Shown here in pieces: positions 40,009-51,954 of a stretch of 64,000 bases of DNA. A program made the position numbers and the translations under genes. Source of the DNA: Manduca sexta (Eukaryota > Arthropoda > Insecta > Lepidoptera > Sphingidae); assembly GCF_014839805.1 (NCBI RefSeq), contig NC_051134.1, positions 11,439,170-11,503,169 on the forward strand, given 5' to 3'. The number at the start of each line of letters is the position of its first letter. The first letter of the stretch is position 1. The notes below the pieces were generated by a model. The model had not been told where the DNA came from. It searched no databases and saw only the letters and a program-made list of their open reading frames with translations.

Positions 40009-40256
40009 AGCGGCGATAGCCTAGTTGGTTGTGGAACGGTCTGCCGAGACGAACGTCCTCAGGTTCAAATCCCAAGGGCACACACCTCTGATTTTTCTAA
40101 AAATAATTATGTGTGTATTCTTTGTGAATTATCGCTTGCTTTAACGGTGAAGGAAAACATCGTGAGGAAACCTGCATACCTGAGAAGTTCTCTATAGGAA
40201 TTTCGAGGGTGTGTGAAGTCTACCAATCCGCACTAGGGCAGCGTGGTGGACTAACA
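40009..40256 (+). mobile_element. SINE family A copy cut by the assembly gap
   Basis: The tRNA-like head (GCGATAGCCTAGTTGG), B box (GGTTCAAATCC) and body (GGTGAAGGAAAACATCGTGAGG) match the complete copy at 4112-4442. The copy is lost into the run of N after 'CAGCGTGGTGGACTAA'. A repeat at the edge of a gap is a usual cause of an assembly break. Confidence 0.85.
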
Positions 40257-40756
40257 NNNNNNNNNNNNNNNNNNNNNNNNNNNNNNNNNNNNNNNNNNNN
40301 NNNNNNNNNNNNNNNNNNNNNNNNNNNNNNNNNNNNNNNNNNNNNNNNNNNNNNNNNNNNNNNNNNNNNNNNNNNNNNNNNNNNNNNNNNNNNNNNNNNN
40401 NNNNNNNNNNNNNNNNNNNNNNNNNNNNNNNNNNNNNNNNNNNNNNNNNNNNNNNNNNNNNNNNNNNNNNNNNNNNNNNNNNNNNNNNNNNNNNNNNNNN
40501 NNNNNNNNNNNNNNNNNNNNNNNNNNNNNNNNNNNNNNNNNNNNNNNNNNNNNNNNNNNNNNNNNNNNNNNNNNNNNNNNNNNNNNNNNNNNNNNNNNNN
40601 NNNNNNNNNNNNNNNNNNNNNNNNNNNNNNNNNNNNNNNNNNNNNNNNNNNNNNNNNNNNNNNNNNNNNNNNNNNNNNNNNNNNNNNNNNNNNNNNNNNN
40701 NNNNNNNNNNNNNNNNNNNNNNNNNNNNNNNNNNNNNNNNNNNNNNNNNNNNNNNN
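40257..40756. other. Assembly gap of exactly 500 N
   Basis: Positions 40257-40756 are N. A round 500 suggests a placeholder of unknown true length. It lies 1.5 kb upstream of the first Tusp exon I can recognise and might hide the exon(s) for the missing N-terminus. Confidence 0.99.
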
Positions 40757-41825
40757 GTGTAACTTACATCCCGACTCCCGTATGGAATGTAATAACACTC
40801 GTCAGTCTGGGATGTCGTTTCATATCGTCAAATACCGTCTAACATGAATTGTTTCCAAGCAGATGTCGCGTTTACTTCATTTATTAATGTAACATTTGCT
40901 AAATATATAAGAACCGTTGTTTCCAAATGAGAAATAAGTTTAGTTAGACTTATTTATCCGAAGTCGTAAAATAACACTTTAACAATAATTTACTATTACA
41001 ATAGATATAACACAGAAAAGTGTAAATTTTGAATAAAATAAATATCCATTAAGAAATTTATTGTGGGAGCAACATCAATTTTTCAGACATAAAAGCAGTC
41101 TTATTCACACAATATTTGCACTGCACTACAATGGTAAAAAAAAAATCAGAAAAGTAAAATCGGGATTTTAGGCGAAAATCTTCGTTATTCATGGATGATT
41201 TTTGGAATAATGATAGTGGAGTTCAAGACGACTATGTGGTATCATTTATTAACACAGTGTCAAAATGGTCCTGTGTGTTTACACATTTGGAATACGGCTG
41301 AGCAATATGTCTTACAGTCCTTGACTCAATGTTTACATAAGGGACCTCCGTTTCATATTTCACTCGAATCTGAAAGCTTAGCATGTCTACAAGAGATAAT
41401 AAATTCAAGATTATTAGGTAGCTAACTAAAAATAGTATTAGCTTTCGGAGCAAGTTGTCATAAGTTATAGCGTTACTTCTTATTTATGTAGTCTGTTGTT
41501 GGTTGAGAGGACATAATTCTGTAAAAGGAAAAATAAACATTTATATAAAATACCTAAGCGTAGGTCACTTCTTTCGCCTAAAGCAATGTACGTAATATCG
41601 AGTTACTTTGACACGCGGCGCTCAGGGTTTCACCGCACGAGCTTATTAAATTAAACAATTTCGAGTCTGTCGCATGTATGTTATAAATAGGTATTTTAAA
41701 TTACTTAGATTTTCACTTTTCAGGTGTATTAACAAAGCTTTTTGAGTTTCATAATCAAAGAAACACAATGATTCGTTTGCTTTTGTCATTAATTAGGTTT
41801 ATTCTTACTAAAGAAAAAAAAATGT

Positions 41826-41859
41826 CCGTTTTGTGTAATTACTAAATTACACAAAACGG
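41826..41859. repeat. Perfect short inverted repeat (15-bp arms, 4-nt loop)
   Basis: CCGTTTTGTGTAATT at 41826-41840 and its exact reverse complement at 41845-41859 enclose ACTA. It lies about 370 bp upstream of the first recognised Tusp exon. Confidence 0.9.
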
Positions 41860-42227
41860 TAAATTTTTTGTTATAATCTAAATACAATTTTTTATCTTTC
41901 TGTCCCGCGCTATCCTTGTAAAATACCTGGGTCCGCCGTTCTACTTCATTTCGCCAGATCCTGTACACTTACATTAGTAAGAATATGATAACTTTTGTGT
42001 TAATTATGTACGTTTAATTATCAAAAACACAAACATGTTACGCTTAAGACGGCATGAGCGATCATTGACGGAAAACTCTACAATTTCTGTTGCATCTATA
42101 CGCAACTACGTTAAAATGCATATTAAATATCAACATCTTTATCCTTTAATTTCGTCCAATAACTGTAGTTAAGAAACAGAAACTAATTTCGAATATGAAA
42201 ATGTTATCAATAAACTCTATTGGACAG

Positions 42228-45200
42228 GTTATCCTGGTAAAATGGAACGAGCCATACCAGAAATTGGCGTCGTGTGACAGCTCCGGCGTGATCTTCGTGT
42301 GGATCAAGTACGAAGGCCGGTGGAGCATTGAGCTGATCAATGACAGGAGTACTCCAGTTACACATTTCTCCTGGTCGCATGACGGCCGCATGGCGCTTAT
42401 TTGCTATCAGGTCAGTGTTATTTGGTAAAAAGTATGCCAGAATACTAGTTTTTGTTATTCTACAGAAGCTTGGTGAATTTAATGCTGTCCAAAATTTACG
42501 TGAAAAATCAAAACTATGCATCAATTTATATTCTGTTGCAATCGTTCCTATACTTTTTAAAATAAATATCCTGTCTCATTATTCTGATTTTCATGTAACA
42601 GAATAATGAGACGAAAACTTTACTCTCTTAATAGCACGCGCTTACTGGCCATAAATAGGACAATACTACTACTAAGTAGGTACAGCATGTTTTGCCCTCG
42701 TTATTTTGCCATTACATTAATTAGGTTTCATGTAATGCTCACAATTCCACCGCCTAGAATAATAATCTTCGGAACATAATACCTACTGCTGGCATGTTAC
42801 GTGGTATTAACAATAAGTACCATATGGTTAGTAGTATCTTAAATGGTAGTATAGGTATCCCGACGGACACCCGTATACGAATACGGCGCATACGAATAAT
42901 GATTACCTAGTCATTCAAGGTAACGTTCAATATTGGAGGTGGGTAGTTATGTGATATGGTAATAACGTAACGCTTTATTGATACAATTGTAGTCAGAGGT
43001 TTCCGAAATTAGCTATTTTTGAGTTTACTTGTATTCTGACTGGTAATAATTAATAACTGTGTGTTTCTTGGTTATTTAATAATTTTATCTGATAGGATAC
43101 TCATATTAACTTTCCTTGATAATGGTTTTCAGGCAGAGGACTGGCTACACATTAGTTTCGAGATTTTTAAAATAGTAGAAACTAATGTGTTTTATTAGAT
43201 CAGTATACTTGTCTCGCGTTAATCTCCAATAGCTTATCAAATATAGATAGTTTTCAGAATCAAGAAAGCCGCTGTTAATATGATACGCAATAACCATTAC
43301 TACCCAATGCATAAATACAATCTCATGTGTAAAGTAGTTAACAGAATATCGGTTTTTGTACACAAAGGAATTACATAAATAAGATTTCAAGATCCTCCGT
43401 AAGCGGATTAAACGCGCCTAATTTTGAATAAGATTACAATTTGGCAGGCGTCCCAAATGTCTAATTTAGGAAACTTTAAAGTTCTAGTAACCACATTAAG
43501 CTCCAGTAACTTCACAAACGTTTCTCGCTTTCTAGATTACATCTGTCTATTCACACAAATGCCATTATGAAACACGCCGACTCGGACGAACTGTTAAATA
43601 ATTAAAACTCAGTTACGGAAAGGATCGTGATATCTTTCTATTAACGGTATTCACGGCGGGCTTCACTCTGGGGATTAATGCTTTGTCGACGTCGCGTCTG
43701 CGGTATCAATTCGATTACGTTATGTATTCACACATATCATCTCGTTTCGTTTGAGAACTAAAGTCCCGAAAGAGTCAAAATGTCGTTCCAATTTGCTAAA
43801 AGGCTTCTAATACCTGCCCTCATGCGCAAAGTTACGTGACACGCGTCGACACTGCCAAACACACATATACCTATAATATCAAGAAAGGTGTGTCGAATTT
43901 GAGGAAGTGTGCGTCGTTGTTTACTCTTAGTACCTGATACGTCACATTAGCAAGTACGGGTTTTTATTGACAGTGTTAAGTTGTCATTAATTTTAATGCT
44001 TTTATGCATTTTGTGTTAATGGCTTTCATAAACTACGTTTTTGTTTCGTTGCGAGTTAAAATGAGAAAAGTACATTATAACACAATGTTTATATAATTTC
44101 ACAACATTTTGCCATGTATTATTATTAAATAAAATTTTGTCCTTTTCAAAAAGATTACTGACACAACGGGTGTAAGCTTACTATTCTACTATGCAAAGCT
44201 AAATACATACATAAGTAAGTAATAAGTATTCAGGTCATCCAATTTGCAGTTATTACCGATGATTTTCAAATCAAATTGAATTATTAATAATATGCTATAA
44301 ACAATAAAAATTACATAATTACATAAAAAAAAATATTAATAGGTCTATTATTATCCTTTTATTATGTTTTTAACTTATTGCCATATGCCTAATGCGATTT
44401 AACACTTTCACAGAATGAATTTATACAAACTTTTCAATGCTCACTTACGCAGTAGGTACCTAGGAACATAATATGTAAAATGCTTCTTTATGGTTACATG
44501 TTGGAAATGCCATGGCTATAGATTTTGATTTGGATAGTCAATGTAAGAATTATAATATTAAAAGATTAATAAAACAAAAGAAGTTATATTATATTAAAGC
44601 ATAGATAAAATAATTTAGGCGAATTAGATACAAAATTCCAACGGCAAAATTGGCTAATTAACTATGTACGTGACCAACGTGAAAACAGGCTTTTACTTTT
44701 CATGATATTTATTAGAGAACGTAAGTATATTTATTATTCTGTTTCGAGATATTAAGGTATAAACAAATATCAAACTGAGGAGAAAACAAGGTTAATTTAT
44801 TTTCCAGATAAAAGCATCTAACATTTTTAGAAAATAATTAGAGTTTTTGTACGTTAATTAAATTCGACTATAACATTCAGGGTACAGTTAGGTAGTAAGA
44901 ACCTAATTGGATGATCCGAACAGAAGCTTGGGTTTAGTGGCATGTTTTAGGAAAGACTATTATGTCACTGATTGACAAGGATAGTAGTATAATGTGGAGT
45001 CAACTTTTGTTATGCAGGATGGCTTCGTCCTGGTGGGCTCCGTGGCGGGGCAGCGTTACTGGTCTTCAATGTTGTCCCTCGACGCCCGCATCACTTGCGG
45101 CTGCTGGACTCCTGACGATAATCAGGTGTATCTCGGCACGGCGTCAGCACAACTTGTTGTTATGGACGTTCACGGCGCTATGGTATCACAGGTTTGTACG

Positions 45201-48200
45201 AATAAAGGTTGGAACAATTTTCGATGTAATTTTCAGTCTCGATACAAAACTACGTGTTCGTTAAACAACGGATATATAGGTATTTTAATAACGCACTAAG
45301 AAGGGTAGGTAGTGTTCTTCTATGTAAATAACTAATAAACTAATTATTATTTACTACAACAGATATTACTCACACAAGAAGATAGTTATGATTCGAAATT
45401 ATAGTAATTTAATTGCCAGCCATTGAATCTGATCTCATTCTTATCTGATATCGGGGTATAGGCGGGGAGTGGCGCCCAACGTGTGGCGTTCTATTAACAC
45501 GCCGCATTTTAACAGTATGTTACGGAATATTATCTTAACGCATTTACGTTGATTAAGATCAAATGTTGTATTATTCATATTTTTATTAAACCTAAATTAC
45601 TTATATCTGGCGACTTCAATTCCTATTATAATAGGTACAACTGGTCGCTGAGGGTGGAATAACATCAATGGCGTGGTCATGCGAGAAATTCAAAATGGAG
45701 GAGGGAGAGGAGGGGAGTGACAATAACGGAGGGCATGTGTTGGCGGTGGCGCTCGGCAATGGCGAGATCGTGCTGCTGCGGGGCCATGATGACGTCAGCC
45801 CTGTGCGTGTGCGCACTGGCTTGCGAGGCAACACGCTCGCCATGGAGTGGGCCAACTCTAGGGAACTGCTCGCCGTTGCGGGCACTTTGCTACCTGGTAA
45901 ATTTTGCTAAAAAAATCTCTGCTTAGTGGCGTAGAAACAGTTATTAAAATGCTATTAATTTCAATAGTTCTTTTCCGTAAATTTGTATACCTATAATATT
46001 ATTATATATTATAATATTATATATTAAGTATTTAGATATCGTGATATAAAAATTTAAGTACTCAAAATTAGATAATGTGTTATGGTTCTATATTCATTTA
46101 ATAATAAAGATAAGTTTACTCCGGGATTCGAAAACGTCACTGTCTAGCCTGTAGATAGATAATTAATTAAGTTTTAGGGATAGTGACATGATTAACGAGG
46201 CACCACAATGCCGCGGCAGGACGAGTAATAATTGTGATCCTCGCTTCGAGCACAAAGAGCAGTGACGTGGCGGTACTTAAATAGTTTTCACGAAGATGTG
46301 AAAAATGAACGCTCAAACGATTTGTAGGGATAAACGATTCGAGACGCTTTTCTTTTCAATCTACAACTCAATTTACGAGCTATGTTATAAATTCGCCAAT
46401 AGACATGAATTTTATGAGTTACGCTAAATGTGTTCGCAATTATATTATATGAGCACTTTACATTCGTCTCGGGTCGTAAACGGGACGAATCTTGTTAAAG
46501 TAATGTTTGAGACAGTTCGCCTGATTAATTGTAATGGTTGGGGATAAATGGGATATCTAATTGTATTTTATTGACTTGTTTGAAGTATTTTTTACGTTCG
46601 AGAACTTATATTAGCTCTTAAAATAAAATTTTACATGGGCTGATGCTTATATTATTCGATTTAGATATCGAATTTTGTACAAGACTCTTTGCTTTGAAGT
46701 AGGCTGCTGAGAATCTACGAGGTAAGCTGAATCTGATATCTTTATTTGTCTGCCGCAGAACCAAACGAGCCACTCGACGCACCACCGTACAAGAATGTGG
46801 TTAAATTCTATTCGGATACCGGCGCACTGATTTACACCGTCCCAATACCGTATACTCAGGTAATATAAAATGATGTGGCTCCAATTTTATACATTTTATT
46901 GTATGTGTTTGACATATATGTCGTATACGTATGACGTGTGTGTGTGTGTGTGTGTATAGGCGCGCGTGACGGCGCTGACGTGGGGTCACGCGGCGCGGCG
47001 TCTGTTCGTGGTGGTGGGGGGCGCGGTGTGCACGGCGCGCGTGTGGCGCGTGGTGGCGCCGCTGCAGCTGCTGGCGCGCGTGCGGGCTGCGCAGGCGCTG
47101 CGACACCCGCGCCTCGCCGCGCGCCTGCCGCTGCCGCCGCGTCTGCAGCCCGCGCTCACCAACCTCTTCGCACATACTATACGGGTACACACCTACGAAC
47201 TTTTATTCAACTTTATGTCTTTTTCATGAAAGCACATAACATCAATATAAGTACGCCTTATTTACTCATTTGGACTTGAAAAATTTCTCAGCGCTACAAG
47301 ATTATTTTTCATTGCCAAAAGTTCAAGCCTATAGCACCAGATAGATCACTTGGCACCCTCACCAGGGTCAGGCCAAAGAAGTTATACTTATAAATTTTAA
47401 ATTTTATAATCATAAACAGTGCAACGTGCCCGAAACCAACGAGTTACGTCGTTTCGTGTCGCGGCCTCCGTCGGCGGGCGGACGCCTCCATTGCACCATG
47501 CTACGGCACGACGACGAGGAGGCAGGCGCGTACACGCTTTACTTGGAACACCTCGGCGGGCTCGTGCCGCTGCTGAAGGGCCGTCGCACCAGCAAGATCA
47601 GACCTGAGTTCGTCATATTCGATCCGCAGGCAGAAGGTACGGTTGAAATTTATCAATCAAATAGAGAAATATTGGTACGACTGAGAGTTGGATAATAAAA
47701 TAAATTTACAATTATAGCAATGCATTTTTAAATTAGAACGGCAGAAATTAGAGCTAAATTGAGATAATATGATAGGTTAAAGTTGTTTATTTGACCTCCG
47801 GCAGAGCAAGCGTGCTCGACGGCGGCGCTGCGCGAGAGCAGCAGCAGCAGCAGCGGCGCGGGCAGCTCGTCCAGCGGCAGCGCCGGCAGCACCGCCAGCG
47901 CCGAGCGCCGCGCCGGCCCCGCCCCGCCGCGCTCCCCGCGCTCCCCGCGCGCGCCCCGCACGCCGCACACGCCGCGCCGCAACGCACACAGCTCACCACA
48001 CACTTCTTCTTCAGACACCGAACGCGAAGAAGGTAACACTATCTAGTGACGATCTGCTGGAAATATTACATTTTAAGATTATTTTGATCACTTTGGACTT
48101 ATATTTTTAAAACTTTAAAAGTATCAGCTTTAAGCTTGATAAACAATAGAATGCTATATTTTCTCCTCTATCTTTTTTGGGGATACAATTGACAACTAAA

Positions 48201-51200
48201 TATGTTTTGTTTACATTTTTAATAGTAATGCAATCCTCTGTAAAATTTACTTTATACAGGATGTTCTGGCTCTCCGCGGTTACAAAGACGCCGGCGTGCG
48301 CGCGAAAGGCGAAAAGTAAGAAGTACCAGCGAAAAGGACGATACGCCAGACGAATTGGCTTATATAGACTCATTACCTGAAGTACGTATATTATAAAAAA
48401 AAAAACATTATGTAGAAAAAGATATTGTTTCATACTTCTAATTTGTTTTTTACAGGACGTCCGTTTAGTAGAAGTGACTTCTAATATATGGGGAACTAAG
48501 TTTAAAATGCACGGCTTGGCCAAAAATGTTCCCGCCAACCTGGGGCAAGTCACCTATAAGACGTCACTGCTCCACTTGCAACCAAGACAGATGACGCTTA
48601 TGATAACAGAGCTGCGAGATGACTATCCCGTCGGTCCCGATCCGACTTTTAATCCCAACATATTTTCAGAAGACGAAGAGGAAGTTTTCCATTCCAACGA
48701 TTCCAATGATTCTCCCTCCCACACTAACAACAACATTAGAAGAAAGATGGTGCTCAGCGACAGAATAAATAATACCAATATTATAAATCAAAATGACAGT
48801 TATACCTCCAACAATAATAACACGAGCAATCCTTCGCTCGCTCGTGCAGAATCCTATGACGAGTTTCCATTCATCGATACTAACGACAGCGTGAACAACG
48901 TGCCCGAGAGCGTGTACTCCACTCCAGTGAGACACGCCACACAAGCTCCGGAGCGGAGGCTGAACAGCTCAGCCGGCGTGCCCAACCGACATGCCATCTC
49001 ACCGCTGCGGTGTGAAAGTTCAGTACCAACTTTACAGTCGCCGAAAAATGCAGTCGCACCAACAGATATAATATTCGAAAGGCCGTCACCGCAAACTGTC
49101 ACTTGCGGTGGTCGTGGAGACTTCTGCGGCGGCGGAAGAACTGATTACGGCGTCAGATCTGATAACACAGCTTTGAAGGGAAACTTAAACAATATTGAAC
49201 AACAGTCATTCAGCTTGAACCTCGGCCTCGAGCCGAGCCGACAAGTCACCATTAAGAAGTGCGACGGTCACGTCACCGATAATTGCCTTTCAAAATTACG
49301 TAAAAACATATGCGGCCGGAGCGACGTTGCGTACGATGTGAACACTAGGATTTTGAAATCATTATGCAATAGGAACTATGAGCACGAGGTGCATCCTGAT
49401 GCTCTAGGTCGCCGAACCGATGCGCTCCGTAACTTACAGCGTGGCGATGACTTGCGGTACATCGACGAGGAAGCAACCGGCGAGACGTCCGCGCCGGGCC
49501 CCGCGCGAGAGCCACGCGTGGCTCGCACCACCACCGTTGTGCCCATAAGCCCCGTGTGTGCCACCGTGCCCGTGTACGACACCATGACACGCAGCTGCAG
49601 CGTCGGCTACCTCGACCTCGTGGACCCTTTACACGCACATGTGAGCCTCGCCGCACTGCGTGGGGAGCCGCCCCGTCGCCTCGTGCTCGTCAACACACGA
49701 CGCCGCGGCCGGGCTCGCCGGCACCCGCGTCATGGCGATGCGCGCCAGGCCGATTCAATCAAGACGCCGAGCTTACGTCGTTGCGGAAAATCAAGAAGTT
49801 TAGATTCAAGCGAGATGGCAATGACGCAAGATCGTGGAAGGAGGACGTCCCGGACGGATTCGAGGGCCGAATGTTGTGCACACGCACGCCACCCGAGCAC
49901 CGGCGGCGAGGATACCAGCGCCACCAGCGCGGAAGAGACTGCGCGGCGGCCGCGACGGGAAGCGTTGGTGTGCACGGTTTGTCGGCTGAGCTCGGGCGCA
50001 GGCGCGAGCGCAGGCAGTGAGGGCGGCGAGCCGTACGTGTGCATGTCATGCAGCGCGCGAGCCTCACCCTCGCCTGCGCACGCGCCCGCCGTGCTGGCGC
50101 CGCCCGCGCCATTGCCGTGCGCCTCGCCCTCGCCTACACCGGCGCTGCGCGCGTCCGCCACCGATAGCGACTCCGACTACAGCAAGTATTATAGTTAGTA
50201 CTGAAGTAGATGCTTTCGCTCACCTTTCTCCGGCGCTTCATCTTTAAGATGTTTCAAGATTCCGTTCCGGTCTTCTTGAGTGAGGCCAATCGGCCCACTT
50301 AGTCAGCATAGTCTGGCAAAACTCTGCTATCCCGATATTAATTAGGTAAGTCTGTCGCTTTGGGAACTGATGGCAATTATAAACTGTGCTAGCTTTTTGA
50401 AATAGGTAGCTTAAACACAGAGCGCAATAAAAGTCACACAAATAGACGCACTCTGCCAAAGCGTAGATCACGTAGGAACTACACATTATCACATCGCAAG
50501 AGCGGCACAATGCAGGTAAGGGGTGATCGTCAGTAGAGGTGGTGGGGGCGGTGTAGTAATGTTGGTGCGATGTGTGCAGGCTCGCTGGAGCAGCTGGCGC
50601 TGCGGCTGGTGGCGTCGCGCGCGGTGCGTGCGGTGCGGGGCGTGCGCGGGGCGGGCGGGGGCGGGGGCGGCGCGGCGCGGGAGACGAGCTCGGCGCCCGC
50701 CTCGCCGCGCGCCGCGCGCTCGCACCACGCGCCGCCCGCCGCCGCGCCCGCCACGCCGCGACACAACAGATACTCCTCCACCTCGCCCATACGGTAACAC
50801 CACACTCCGAACGACGCGCACCTCACACTCACAGTGCATTGCGAAAACACAACTATATACCTACCTATAATAGGTATACTTTGAATTATACTTACAGGCA
50901 ACTCCTGAACTCACCGCTGTTGAATCGGCGCAGAAACAAGAAGCCGTCGGAAAGCTCCGACGACGAGTACTCGAACGGCGGATACAGCGAGGTTAACAGC
51001 AGGAACTACAGGGACTTGGAGAGCTTCCAGAAAGCTCAGCTCAGAAACAAGGTGCCACAATTTCAATATTTTTATAGGACCTAATTATTAAACATTTTAA
51101 ACAGGCATGTGGTCTGCAGGCATCACACGATCAATCGTTGATTTTTCTCACTTTAAAGAAGAAAAACTGAAAATGGTTAAAAATTGGCTAGGTTTCTAGC

Positions 51201-51954
51201 CACTTACCTGGCCATAACCATTGATTACTTCTCAGTGAGATAACTGACAAAAGTAACACCATTCGTGCCATTATTCAAGACTAAAGTGCGATTACTGGTT
51301 ATAATAAATTCCCAAAAAAGCCTTTTTTGATATGGGACAGATTTCAAATAAGTAGTTTAATAAAGTTAAAATCGTTGCCAGTTAAAGCGCGCGGGCGGCG
51401 TCCCGACGTCGTCCAACAACAACGAGCCGCGCAACAGCGCCCGCCGACAACTCGTGATGCACAACAAGGCGCCCATGTGGAACGAGAACAGCCAGGTCTA
51501 CCAGCTCGACTTCGGCGGCCGCGTCACCCAGGAGTCCGCCAAGAACTTCCAGATCGAATACCACGGGAAACAGGTACTCACACAATTATAGGTAATTATT
51601 CCTTAATGAGTTAATTAAATAAATATTGTATACTTTTTCAACGGACTCGACGCTTACATTACATATCTACATTATTTAAACATCGATATAATATAAATAG
51701 GTCACAAGATGTTGGTTATAGGCCGCTTTGACAGGTTAGTCTGAAAATCTTTAAGGGGCCGGAGTCCATGTTCAGTAGATGACTTCGTGTGGCCGACGAT
51801 GTTGATGATAATGATGACGACTAATGATCTTGTGCAGGTGATGCAGTTCGGACGTATCGACGGCAACGCCTACACCCTGGACTTCCAGTACCCGTTCTCG
51901 GCGCTGCAAGCGTTCGCGGTGGCGCTCGCCAACGTCACGCAGCGGCTCAAGTGA
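42228..51954 (+). CDS. Tusp: Tubby-related protein 4 (TULP4/Tusp), 13 exons, 5' incomplete
   Basis: Probable adaptor of a cullin-RING ubiquitin ligase: WD40 repeats, SOCS box, long linker and a C-terminal tubby domain. Exons: 42228-42410, 45018-45191, 45635-45896, 46759-46859, 46960-47184, 47420-47636, 47805-48032, 48260-48381, 48456-50193, 50580-50793, 50898-51051, 51382-51573, 51838-51954. Phases agree at every junction; the sum is 3,927 nt (1,308 codons plus TGA). Exons 1-5 are WD40-like ([42 protein letters not shown]). [15 protein letters not shown] fits the SOCS box. The tubby parts are RLHCTM / [16 protein letters not shown] (exon 6), [16 protein letters not shown] (exon 9) and [14 protein letters not shown] through the last exon, ending [10 protein letters not shown] as in vertebrate TULP4. 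Missing: about 80 N-terminal codons, judged from the human protein. The exon 9 donor (50193) is chosen by phase and the DSDYSKYY reading; it is the least certain border. Confidence 0.93.
46936..46955 (+). repeat. (GT)10 microsatellite at a Tusp splice acceptor
   Basis: Ten uninterrupted GT units run to within four bases of the TATAG acceptor of the exon at 46960. They occupy the place of the usual pyrimidine tract. Confidence 0.93.
46960..47184 (+). other. Tusp exon 5: last WD40 part and SOCS box, frame-neutral
   Basis: The exon encodes 75 codons exactly (phase 0 to phase 0). It begins [20 protein letters not shown] and ends [20 protein letters not shown]. In the family the first part belongs to the beta-propeller and the second to the SOCS box, which binds elongins B and C in the known cases. 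The exon is very GC-rich with third positions mostly G or C, so long frames are open on both strands; only this frame matches TULP4. Confidence 0.8.
48456..50193 (+). other. Tusp exon 9: tubby middle segment plus disordered linker
   Basis: This is the largest exon, 1,738 nt. The first about 50 codons are conserved ([41 protein letters not shown]). After them come an Asn/Ser-rich tract ([16 protein letters not shown]), many Ser/Thr/Arg residues, and two CxxC motifs near the end (VCTVCR at about 49968 and YVCMSC at about 50034). The exon closes with [10 protein letters not shown]. The frame stays open for 579 codons despite low conservation, which supports real coding function. Confidence 0.85.
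51382..51954 (+). other. Tusp exons 12-13: C-terminal tubby segment
   Basis: Exon 12 ends [10 protein letters not shown] and exon 13 reads [20 protein letters not shown] to the stop. This is the most conserved part of the gene: only a few positions differ from what I recall of vertebrate TULP4. [20 protein letters not shown] forms the final strands and central helix of the tubby barrel. Two in-frame acceptors six bases apart (before 51382 and before 51388) are possible for exon 12. Confidence 0.92.

Noticed and set aside
40209..40847. Open frames through the assembly gap
   Set aside because: They are made of N codons and SINE flanks.
47728..48039. Long minus-strand frames opposite Tusp exon 7
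   Set aside because: They are Ala/Arg/Gly-only translations of GC-rich coding DNA; the plus-strand frame is fixed by phase with its neighbours.
49345..50161. Minus-strand and second plus-strand frames within Tusp exon 9
   Set aside because: They are shadows of a GC-rich exon; only the main frame joins exon 8 and exon 10.
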